Assembly (NCBI GenBank): GCA_905236295.1
Contig: CAJOQF010000133.1
Span: forward strand, 1-16,820
Reading direction: 5' to 3'
Source of the DNA: an uncultured Eubacterium sp.
GTDB lineage: Bacteria > Bacillota > Clostridia > Lachnospirales > Lachnospiraceae
Length of the DNA stretch: 16,820 nucleotides
Shown here piece by piece: positions 8,494 to 14,852 of the stretch. Each line of letters opens with the position of its first letter. Position 1 is the stretch's first letter. A program made the position numbers and the translations under genes. The notes under the pieces are model-generated. The model saw only the letters and a program-made list of their open reading frames with translations, was not told where the DNA came from and searched no databases.

Positions 8494-9459
8494 ATGAGTA
8501 AACTGAAATTTTTCCCTATGAGAGCTGTAAAAGAAAGTTTTGACCTGCTGCCGGCCGGGCTGCTTTACTGCTGGGAGGGAGGCCTTATTAAGCTCGCAAA
8601 TTCGAAGATGGAGGATATATGCAAAGCGCTTACTGGAGAGTCCTTAAAAAACGGCAAAGAATTCTGGCAGATGTTATATTACGGAGAAAATGAATATGTA
8701 CAGGGAGGTAATGATCCGATTGCCGTTTTGCCGGATAAAAAGACATACAGCTTTAAGAAAAACAGGATAAATTTCGATGGTTCTGTGTTGTATGAGATCA
8801 TTGCGGTGGATATAAGCAGCGAATACGAGTTAAACAGGCTTATAAGGAGAAGACAGGAGCACGCACGGTATGTAAATGCCAGACTTAAGGCGTTGGAGAG
8901 AACCGTAGAACTGGTCGCTGCCGAGAAGGAAGCGCTTAAAGCAAAGATAAAGATTCATGACAGCCTCGGACACAGCCTGCTTATGACAAAGAGACATCTG
9001 TTTAATCCAAATGAAACTGAGATTGAAGATATTATTGACGAATGGAAGAAGAATATTGCGTTTTTAAAGCACGAGGAGGAACATATCCATGAAGACCCAT
9101 ATTTTTTCAGCGGAGAACAGGCACTTGCGCTTGGAGTTGAGCTTGTGGTAAGGGGGGAGTTTCCAAAGGATGATAGACTGTCTGATGTCATAAACGATGC
9201 CATTACGGTCCATGTGACAAATGTATTTCGACATGCCCAGGGCGATAAAGCGATCCTTTCAATTACTGAAAATGAAAAAGGTTACACTATTGTTTTTACA
9301 AACAATGGAAAATTACCCAAAATAGAGATTGAGGAAAGCGGAGGACTTAAAAATTTAAGGACTGAGGTTGAAAATATCGGGGGTGCTATGAGTATAAAAT
9401 GCACTCCGGAGTTTGAACTTGTATTACAACTTCCCAAAGAGAGTAAATATGAGTTGTAG
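8494..9459 (+). CDS. Soluble sensor histidine kinase (HisKA_3/HPK7-like)
   Basis: The 321-residue protein has no signal peptide or membrane segment, so it should act in the cytoplasm. Residues about 15-110 look like a degenerate PAS domain (LLPAGLLYCWEGG, LANSKMEDICKAL). A charged helical stretch, about 111-150, leads into the phosphoacceptor box KIHDSLGHSLLMTKRHL with H155, the pattern of NarX-type kinases that pair with LuxR-family regulators. The C-terminal ATPase shows TNVFRHAQG (N-box, N243), FTNNGKLP and GGLKNLRTEVENIGG. A clear ribosome site (GAGGGGGAG) precedes ATG 8494. The response regulator gene lies directly upstream. The ligand sensed is unknown. Confidence 0.86.
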   Translation: MSKLKFFPMRAVKESFDLLPAGLLYCWEGGLIKLANSKMEDICKALTGESLKNGKEFWQMLYYGENEYVQGGNDPIAVLPDKKTYSFKKNRINFDGSVLYEIIAVDISSEYELNRLIRRRQEHARYVNARLKALERTVELVAAEKEALKAKIKIHDSLGHSLLMTKRHLFNPNETEIEDIIDEWKKNIAFLKHEEEHIHEDPYFFSGEQALALGVELVVRGEFPKDDRLSDVINDAITVHVTNVFRHAQGDKAILSITENEKGYTIVFTNNGKLPKIEIEESGGLKNLRTEVENIGGAMSIKCTPEFELVLQLPKESKYEL

Positions 9460-9478
9460 TAATTCCCGGATATTATCG

Positions 9479-9508
9479 TTGCAAATGGATATCGTGATGT
9501 ATTATAAT
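9479..9508 (+). promoter_or_regulatory. Probable promoter of the DUF2344 gene, leaderless layout
   Basis: TTGCAA at 9479-9484 and a perfect TATAAT at 9503-9508 are 18 bases apart. The -10 box overlaps the in-frame ATG at 9507, and the next in-frame ATG, at 9516, lies seven bases after the box, where transcription would be expected to start. There is no Shine-Dalgarno before either ATG. Confidence 0.5.
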
Positions 9509-9515
9509 GCCAACT

Positions 9516-10289
9516 ATGAAGATAAGGATTAAGTTTTCGAGAAAAGGACCGGTAAAGTTTTTAGGGCATTTGGATCTTATGCGCTATTTCCAGAAAGCCA
9601 TAAGGAGAGCCGGCATAGATATAAAATACAGTGAAGGTTTTTCTCCTCATCAGATAATGTCTTTTGCAGCACCTATAGGTGTGGGGATCGAGAGCGAAGG
9701 AGAATATTTTGATATCGAGGTAAACAGTTGTGCTGACCTTGAAGAGGCAAAAAAAAGCCTTGATGATGCAATGGCTGAAGGGATCGAGGTACTGGATTTT
9801 TTTGAGATTTCCGACAATACAAAGAAGGCAATGTCTGTTGTCGCAGCCGCCGAGTATGAAGTCTACGTAAAACCTGCCGATTGGAAATACGACCTTAAAG
9901 ATACAAATACGACCATGGCCATCTTTAAGGACGAGGCGGGCTTAAAAGAGGCTGTACACCAATATATAGACGAAGCCGATAGCATCAATGTCATCAAAAA
10001 GACAAAGAAGAGCGAAAAGGAGATCGATCTGAAAAAATTCATATACAGCATTGATGTTTTGGGTGCTGACGATGGCTACGATATTCCAAGGATAAGTATG
10101 ATGCTCGCAGCCGGTAGCATAGAAAATATCAAACCGGCGGCGGTTATTTCATACCTCTGCGAAAAGCTTGGAGTGGAGTGTGATATGAATGAGCTTCAGA
10201 TACTCAGAAAAGATGTCTTCATGTTGCGCGACGGACTGGAAGAGGGGTCAAAACCCGAAGATTTTATAAATTTATGCTTGACAGAATAA
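9516..10289 (+). CDS. TIGR03936 family radical SAM-associated protein (DUF2344)
   Basis: The 257-residue protein begins MKIRIKFSRKGPVKFLGHLD and continues LMRYFQKAIRRAGIDIKYSEGFSPHQ, then SFAAPIGVGIESEGEYFDIEV. This is the signature of the DUF2344/TIGR03936 family that accompanies TIGR03960 radical SAM proteins, either as a neighbour or fused. Its biochemical role is not established; linkage with RNase G and ribosomal protein genes in other Clostridia suggests a part in RNA modification. ATG 9516 is preferred to ATG 9507 because family members start MKIR and because the -10 box overlaps 9507, but 9507 (three more residues) cannot be excluded. Here it is separated from its partner by a two-component pair, and no rng, rplU or rpmA follows. 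Its 3' end contains the -35 box of the amt promoter. Confidence 0.85.
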   Translation: MKIRIKFSRKGPVKFLGHLDLMRYFQKAIRRAGIDIKYSEGFSPHQIMSFAAPIGVGIESEGEYFDIEVNSCADLEEAKKSLDDAMAEGIEVLDFFEISDNTKKAMSVVAAAEYEVYVKPADWKYDLKDTNTTMAIFKDEAGLKEAVHQYIDEADSINVIKKTKKSEKEIDLKKFIYSIDVLGADDGYDIPRISMMLAAGSIENIKPAAVISYLCEKLGVECDMNELQILRKDVFMLRDGLEEGSKPEDFINLCLTE

Positions 10290-10306
10290 GGGCAAAAGAT
10301 TATTAT
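10278..10306 (+). promoter_or_regulatory. Strong sigma-A-type promoter for the amt leader
   Basis: A perfect TTGACA at 10278-10283 lies inside the last codons of the DUF2344 gene. After exactly 17 bases comes TATTAT at 10301-10306 (five of six matches). Transcription should start near 10313, just before the first hairpin, giving a leader of about 130 bases before amt. Confidence 0.7.
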
Positions 10307-10326
10307 TAACAACATCAAAGGCAATG

Positions 10327-10358
10327 GCGTCGTGATCATAGGATCGCGGCGCTTTTTT
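10327..10358 (+). terminator. Rho-independent terminator, first hairpin of the amt leader
   Basis: An 11-base stem pairs 10327-10337 with 10342-10352, including two G-U pairs, around the loop ATAG. Six T follow at 10353-10358. It can end transcripts of the DUF2344 gene, but it also lies only about 14 bases after the predicted amt transcript start, so it may be an attenuator. A competing small hairpin, GGC-AATGGC-GTC at 10320-10331, would use part of the same stem. Confidence 0.8.
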
Positions 10359-10380
10359 CGTTTTATATCGAACTTGACAC

Positions 10381-10427
10381 AATGAGGTGTTTTCTGTTTT
10401 GTCGACGACAGAAAATGCCTCATTTTT
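10381..10427 (+). terminator. Second long hairpin with T-run, upstream of amt
   Basis: A 17-base stem pairs 10381-10397 with 10408-10424, broken only by two neighbouring wobble pairs, around a 10-base loop that contains GTCGAC. A run of five T (10423-10427) overlaps and follows the stem. It ends 15 bases before the amt start at 10443. It has the form of an intrinsic terminator but lies after the only good promoter, so it is better read as a regulatory structure in the amt leader. Confidence 0.65.
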
Positions 10428-10442
10428 GCCTTTGGAAATATA

Positions 10443-12206
10443 ATGAAAAGGATGTGGTTAACAGTGGCTAATGTGATGGACTTGATAAATGAGAATGTAT
10501 TTGGAGTTTGGTTTTTGGTTGGCGCCGCTCTGGTGTTTTGGATGCAGGCGGGATTTGCGATGGTAGAGGCAGGATTTACCAGAGCTAAAAATGCCGGTAA
10601 CATAATTATGAAAAATCTCATGGATTTTTGTATAGGTGCCGTGATGTTTATCCTCATAGGATTTTCGCTTCTTCTCGGAGAAGATGTGATAGGACTGATC
10701 GGTCAGCCCGGATTTGACATATTTTCATCTTACGGATCATTTGACTGGTCGGCATTTGTATTTAATCTTGTGTTCTGCGCAACGACTTCTACGATCGTCA
10801 GCGGTGCTCTCGCAGAGAGAACAAAGTTCTTATCATACTGTATCTATTCGGCAGTGATATCCGGACTTATTTATCCGATAGAGGCTCACTGGATCTGGGG
10901 AGGCGGATGGCTCTCAGATATGGGATTCCACGATTTTGCGGGATCAGCGGCAATTCATATGGTTGGAGGTCTCTGTGCACTTATCGGTGCCAAGATGCTC
11001 GGAGCAAGAATTGGAAAGTTTAAGAGAGATAAGGATAAGAAAGTTGTAAAGGTTAACGCTATTCCGGGTCACAGTATTCCACTCGGAGCATTGGGATGTT
11101 TTATCCTCTGGTTTGGATGGTATGGATTCAACGGTGCGGCAGCAACTTCAGTTGATCAGTTGTCATCAATCTTCCTTACCACGACGATAGCACCGGCAGT
11201 TGCAACCGTTGTCACGATGATATTTACCTGGTTAAAATGGGGTAAGCCCGATGTTTCAATGTGTCTGAACGCATCCCTTGCCGGTTTGGTTGCCATAACC
11301 GCCCCGTGTGATGTGGTTGACGGTTTCGGGGCAACTATAATAGGACTTGTTTCCGGATTATTGGTAGTATTTGGAGTTTACCTTCTCGATCACAAGCTTC
11401 ACATTGACGATCCGGTCGGTGCGGTAGCGGTTCATTTCTTTAACGGATTATGGGGAACGATAGCAACTGGACTCTTTGCGACAAAAACGGCTCCGGGAAG
11501 CGAGGTTGCAGGTCTTTTCTATGGCGGTGGTTTCAGACAGCTTGGTGTTCAGCTTTTAGGTATTGTAGCGGTATGTGCATTTGCGGCAGTTACTATAACG
11601 ATCACATTTGCAGTGATCAAGGCTACTATCGGACTCAGATGCAGCGCCGAGGAGGAGATCAACGGACTCGACACATCTGAGCATGGACTTCCGAGCGCAT
11701 ACGCTGATTTTGCACTCGCTTCAAGCATCAACAACTTCTCATCTGATGAGGAGACAGACAAATTGCCTGAAAACGCAGTGCCTATTGATGAGGCGGTTCC
11801 GATACAGATAACTTCGGCTCCGAAGAACAGCGCACCGCAGAGCGTCATAGCCTCAGATACATCATTTACGCAGATTACGATCATAGCCAGACAGAACAAG
11901 TTTGATGAACTTAAAGAGGCGATGAACAAGATAGGCGTAATGGGAATGACGGTCACAAATGTTCTCGGTTGCGGAACACAGAAGGGGCGTCCCGAGTTCT
12001 ATCGTGGAGTTTCCATGGAAGTTATGCTTCTTCCGAGAATCCAGATAGATATCGTTGTTGCAAAGGTAAGTCCTAAGCTTGTTATAGAGACGGCAAGAAA
12101 GGTACTCTACACCGGAAACTTCGGAGACGGAAAGATCTTTATATATCATGTTGATCAGGTTGTCCGCGTTCGTACAGGCGAAGCAGGATTTGCAGCAATA
12201 CAGTAA
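10443..12206 (+). CDS. amt: Ammonium transporter fused to a PII signalling domain
   Basis: The 587-residue protein joins an Amt/Rh ammonium channel (about 1-425) to a full PII domain (about 474-587). Channel marks: MQAGFAMVEAGFTRAKN, D164, the conducting twin histidines H172 in AAIHMVGG and H331 in VAVHFFNGLWG, and the cytoplasmic tail motif EEEINGLDTSEHGLPSAYADF. About eleven hydrophobic segments are visible. A loose acidic and Pro/Ser-rich linker, about 430-472, follows. The PII part shows FDELKEAMNKIGVMGMTVTNV, a T-loop with GRPEFYRG (Y520 at the place of the uridylylated Tyr51 of GlnB), GDGKIFIYHV and VVRVRTGE. PII normally blocks Amt as a separate trimer; here the block is built in. ATG 10443 has only a weak GGA; GTG 10464 (after AAAAGGA) and ATG 10476 are alternatives, and the family's conserved part begins near 10494. 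Confidence 0.95.
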   Translation: MKRMWLTVANVMDLINENVFGVWFLVGAALVFWMQAGFAMVEAGFTRAKNAGNIIMKNLMDFCIGAVMFILIGFSLLLGEDVIGLIGQPGFDIFSSYGSFDWSAFVFNLVFCATTSTIVSGALAERTKFLSYCIYSAVISGLIYPIEAHWIWGGGWLSDMGFHDFAGSAAIHMVGGLCALIGAKMLGARIGKFKRDKDKKVVKVNAIPGHSIPLGALGCFILWFGWYGFNGAAATSVDQLSSIFLTTTIAPAVATVVTMIFTWLKWGKPDVSMCLNASLAGLVAITAPCDVVDGFGATIIGLVSGLLVVFGVYLLDHKLHIDDPVGAVAVHFFNGLWGTIATGLFATKTAPGSEVAGLFYGGGFRQLGVQLLGIVAVCAFAAVTITITFAVIKATIGLRCSAEEEINGLDTSEHGLPSAYADFALASSINNFSSDEETDKLPENAVPIDEAVPIQITSAPKNSAPQSVIASDTSFTQITIIARQNKFDELKEAMNKIGVMGMTVTNVLGCGTQKGRPEFYRGVSMEVMLLPRIQIDIVVAKVSPKLVIETARKVLYTGNFGDGKIFIYHVDQVVRVRTGEAGFAAIQ

Positions 12207-12214
12207 ATGAAGTC

Positions 12215-12243
12215 TTGACTTGATTTTTTTGCTGGGATAATAT
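12215..12243 (+). promoter_or_regulatory. Probable promoter of dus, nearly leaderless
   Basis: TTGACT at 12215-12220 is followed by overlapping -10 candidates: GATAAT at 12236-12241, preceded by TG at 12233-12234 (spacer 15), and TAATAT at 12238-12243 (spacer 17). The ATG at 12251 lies 7-9 bases after these boxes and no Shine-Dalgarno is present. Confidence 0.5.
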
Positions 12244-12250
12244 ATTCAGC

Positions 12251-13276
12251 ATGAATGAGAATTTGACTGTTGCCATGGCTCCCTTAGAGGGGATCACTAC
12301 GGCGGTATTTAGAAAAGTATATAGGAAATATTATACAGGGGTGGATTTATTTTACACCCCTTTTCTTTCTGCAAATCACACTCATAAGTTCAAGAAAAGA
12401 GAGAAGAGGGAGTATCTTCCGTTTGACGATACTCTTATTCCGCAGCTTATCACGAACTCCCCGGATGATTTTTTGTGGGCGGCAAGAGTGCTGACTGAGG
12501 TTGGCTATAAGGAGATAAACTTAAATGCCGGCTGTCCTTCAAGCACTGTCTTTTCTAAGCGAAAAGGGGCGGGGATGCTCTTTGATACCGATGAACTCGA
12601 GCGCTTTTTTTCCGCGGTTTTTGAAGTGAAGGAAAAAGAAGATCTTGCTGAAGTTTCCGTAAAGACAAGGATAGGAGTGCATGATGCTTCCGAAGCGGAG
12701 GATATCGCAAAAGTATATTCGGCGTTTCCTTTTAAGGAAGTGATCATCCATCCGAGACTTAGGGTGGATTATTACAGGAATGATGTAGATCTTGGAGCGT
12801 TTAAACTTATGCGCGATATTATTACCCCGCCGGTGGCTTCGACAAGCTCAGCCACCGAGGCACCGGTCCCTGAGCTTGTCGAAGGGACATCCGTCGAAAC
12901 CACTCGCACTCTGATAATGTACAACGGCGATATCTGCTCTGTAGATGATGTTAAAGCTTTGCAAAAGCAAATTCCGGGAACAGACCGCATAATGATCGGA
13001 AGAGGTCTTTTAAAAAATCCTGCTCTTCCGCGGATGTTAAAGGGTGGTGAAGGCTTAAAAATCGAAGAACTAAAAGCCTTCCATTATGATCTGTATGCGG
13101 CGTACAAAGAAGAACTTGTAAATGACCGCGACATACTGTTTAAGATGAAGGAACTCTGGGGATACTGGGCAACCCTTTTTTCTGAGAACGATCGTCAGCT
13201 AAAGGCTATTCGAAAGACCAAAAATCCAAATGAGTATCACGCAGCGGTAGAGACGATATTTACTACAGTGTGCTGA
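12251..13276 (+). CDS. dus: tRNA-dihydrouridine synthase with an in-frame repeat insertion
   Basis: The 341-residue flavoprotein reduces uridine to dihydrouridine in tRNA. It shows the Dus pattern: MAPLEGITTAVFRKV at the FMN site, EINLNAGCPS with catalytic C95, VKTRIG (K138), VIIHPR (H167), YNGDICS (225-230) and IMIGRGLLKNP. The stretch of about residues 193-220, between the helix LMRDIIT and the strand LIMYNGDI, is not expected in the family. It reads PPVASTSSATEAPV and continues to TSVETTRT, and is coded by a palindromic repeat (separate entry). The rest of the fold appears intact, so the protein is probably active. ATG 12251 is the only start that keeps the FMN-site motif, and it has no ribosome site. 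It faces the convergent glycosylase gene 35 bases downstream. The Dus subtype is not clear. Confidence 0.9.
   Translation: MNENLTVAMAPLEGITTAVFRKVYRKYYTGVDLFYTPFLSANHTHKFKKREKREYLPFDDTLIPQLITNSPDDFLWAARVLTEVGYKEINLNAGCPSSTVFSKRKGAGMLFDTDELERFFSAVFEVKEKEDLAEVSVKTRIGVHDASEAEDIAKVYSAFPFKEVIIHPRLRVDYYRNDVDLGAFKLMRDIITPPVASTSSATEAPVPELVEGTSVETTRTLIMYNGDICSVDDVKALQKQIPGTDRIMIGRGLLKNPALPRMLKGGEGLKIEELKAFHYDLYAAYKEELVNDRDILFKMKELWGYWATLFSENDRQLKAIRKTKNPNEYHAAVETIFTTVC
12832..12888. repeat. Palindromic double-hairpin repeat inside dus
   Basis: Two small inverted repeats stand head to head. The first has arms GGTGGC and GCCACC (12832-12837, 12851-12856) around TTCGACAAGCTCA. The second has arms GTCCC and GGGAC (12866-12870, 12884-12888) around TGAGCTTGTCGAA. 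The two loops are exact reverse complements of each other, while the stems differ in sequence but keep their pairing. The 57 bases equal 19 codons without a stop. The core CTGAGCTTGTCGAA is one I recall in dispersed short repeats of unrelated bacteria; this is memory, not checked. Confidence 0.85.
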
Positions 13277-13286
13277 TGCAGTGTTA

Positions 13287-13312
13287 AGCCACGTAATTAT
13301 TGTTTCGTGGTT
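13287..13312. terminator. Weak hairpin between convergent genes
   Basis: AGCCACG (13287-13293) can pair with CGTGGTT (13306-13312), with one G-U pair, around a 12-base AT-rich loop. It lies between the stops of dus and of the minus-strand gene and touches the latter. No T-run follows on either strand, so a bidirectional terminator role is only possible. Confidence 0.3.
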
Positions 13313-14784
13313 CAATTGGCAGTCAGAACTTTATTGATAGTGTTTAATACATTTTTCTTGTCTGCGCTCCAAAGGGGAGCGATCAGGTCTTTTTTGTTTC
13401 CGTCACCTGTGAATCTGTGAACGACCAGATCCGGCGGTAAGCAGGCAAAAAGCTCACATATCAGATCAGCATATTCATTAAGACTCATTTGATCAAATGG
13501 GTTTTTTTTGTATTCGTCTGCAAGCCTTGTATTTCTTAATACGTGAAGCATGGAGAGTTTGATACCGTTAGAACCCGAATCTATCACATGAGTAAGTGTC
13601 TTTTTCATCATGGCCCGTGTTTCGCCCGGAAGTCCAAGGATAACATGGGTTATTATCTGTGATATTCCGATTTTTCTTAAACGGGTGAGTGCCTCATTGT
13701 ATGTTTTGAGCTCAAAACATCGGTTAATGAATTCCGCTGACTTTTTTGAAACGGTCTGCAATCCAAGTTCGATCCATACCGGTTTTTTGCTATTGATCTC
13801 CGATATAAGCTCCAATACATCATCCCCAAGGCAGTCCGGTCGGGTGGCTATGGACAGGACATCGATCTCGGGAGCGTTTATTGCTTCCGTATATAATCGT
13901 TTTAGTCTGTCGATCGTATCATAAGTTCCTGTAAAAGCCTGGAAATACGCGATAAATCCTACTTCCTTAGTCTTTGGAAGTTTATTTTTTAGTATCTCCT
14001 TTTGCGCTTTGATCTGATCGGCTACGGTGGCTGTATTTTTCATGTGTCCGGTGGTTTTGCTTGTCGTATACTCGGTGGTTTTGCATGTCGAAGCCACATT
14101 TATTTTCCCGGCAAAATCCCCGCTGCCTCCCGCGCTACAGAATATACAACCGTCACTGCTCAGGGTTCCATCCCTGTTTGGGCATGTAAACCCTCCATCC
14201 AGGGACAATCTGTAGAGCTTCTTGTTATAATTATCCGCAGCATAGTCATTCAGTGAATAGTAGGGTTTGTTAAGATCATTTCGGTTTAATCCTATAAGTA
14301 TCCTTCTGTAAGCATTGGTCAGGTCTGTAACTGACCATGCGGCGTTAGCCGGGCTGGTCGAAGGAAGTGGAATGGCATTCGGGTTTATTATTTCTCCTGT
14401 TTTCAGTGACGTTTTTATATATTTGTTGTATAATGTATATGACTTGTTTCCGTTGCAGTAGATCGCGGAAATATTAGACTCTTTTATCAGTGGGATCAGG
14501 TCGTTCGGAGTGACGTTTTCTATACTTGAGTCGGATGATCCGACAATGTCACAAGAGTGTATCACATCCCACAGAGCTATATTATGCGAGAGGAGAAGCG
14601 ATTTTTTCTCATCTATTGTTTCAGGAATTCTCTCGTTAAACACACCTGCAACTACTTCCCAGAATCTGTTCTGTGGATGTCCGTAAAAAAAAGACGCTTC
14701 GCGAGATTTTACTGACGGAAACGAACCTAAGATCAAAATTTTAGAGTTTTTATCATATACCGGTTTTATCGGATGTACTATCAT
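13312..14784 (-). CDS. Fusion of DNA glycosylase (UDG family 6-like) and TIGR01212 radical SAM protein
   Basis: One uninterrupted 490-residue frame holds two enzymes. Residues about 1-165 match the DNA-deoxyinosine/uracil glycosylase family: KILILGSFPSVKSREASFFY, then YGHPQNRFW (N39), LWDVIHSCD, and PSTSPANAAWS (142-151). Residues about 175-490 match TIGR01212/YhcC radical SAM proteins: YYSLNDYAADNYNKKLYRLS, then FTCPNRDGT and GCIFC, giving C201-x11-C213-x2-C216. Further on are AYFQAFTGTYD, SIATRPDC, ELGLQT and HVILGLPGETR. The glycosylase would remove deaminated bases; the substrate of the radical SAM part is unknown. Residues about 229-252 (VASTCKTTEYTTSKTTGH and following) are an extra repeat-coded insertion after GSGDFAG. 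No ribosome site precedes ATG 14784, but a -10 box lies six bases upstream. It is divergent from the secreted protein gene. Confidence 0.88.
   Translation of the reverse strand: MIVHPIKPVYDKNSKILILGSFPSVKSREASFFYGHPQNRFWEVVAGVFNERIPETIDEKKSLLLSHNIALWDVIHSCDIVGSSDSSIENVTPNDLIPLIKESNISAIYCNGNKSYTLYNKYIKTSLKTGEIINPNAIPLPSTSPANAAWSVTDLTNAYRRILIGLNRNDLNKPYYSLNDYAADNYNKKLYRLSLDGGFTCPNRDGTLSSDGCIFCSAGGSGDFAGKINVASTCKTTEYTTSKTTGHMKNTATVADQIKAQKEILKNKLPKTKEVGFIAYFQAFTGTYDTIDRLKRLYTEAINAPEIDVLSIATRPDCLGDDVLELISEINSKKPVWIELGLQTVSKKSAEFINRCFELKTYNEALTRLRKIGISQIITHVILGLPGETRAMMKKTLTHVIDSGSNGIKLSMLHVLRNTRLADEYKKNPFDQMSLNEYADLICELFACLPPDLVVHRFTGDGNKKDLIAPLWSADKKNVLNTINKVLTAN
14026..14097. repeat. Three 24-bp GGTGG units inside the glycosylase/radical SAM gene
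   Basis: GGTGG recurs at 14026, 14050 and 14074, exactly 24 bases (8 codons) apart. The units at 14050 and 14074 match at 19 of 24 positions; the first is degenerate. The unit at 14074 is also an imperfect inverted repeat, GTGGTTT against AAGCCAC. Read on the coding (minus) strand, 14071-14097 matches the dus repeat at 23 of 27 bases. It codes VASTCKTTE where dus has VASTSSATE, in the same reading frame. Confidence 0.8.
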
Positions 14785-14790
14785 AGCGGT

Positions 14791-14819
14791 ATTTTATCAT
14801 ATATACAATTTGGGGTCAA
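14791..14819 (-). promoter_or_regulatory. Promoter of the glycosylase/radical SAM gene, leaderless layout
   Basis: On the minus strand TTGACC (14819-14814) is followed after 17 bases by TAAAAT (14796-14791), five of six matches each. The ATG starts at 14784, six bases after the -10 box, so the first transcribed base is expected at or near the A of ATG. No Shine-Dalgarno lies upstream. Confidence 0.65.
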
Positions 14820-14852
14820 AATCGTGTTTTAAAATCAAAGGAGGGATTTTTG

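Noticed and set aside
10374..10402. Second amt promoter starting with TTGACA at 10374
   Set aside because: No acceptable -10 box lies 16-18 bases downstream, and the segment is taken up by the second hairpin.
10439..10452. TATAAT overlapping the amt ATG as a fourth leaderless promoter
   Set aside because: No -35 box occurs at 15-18 bases upstream, and a much better promoter exists at 10278-10306.
14026..14097. CRISPR array suggested by three regularly spaced units
   Set aside because: The units abut without unique spacers, are only 24 bases long, and remain in frame inside a protein gene.
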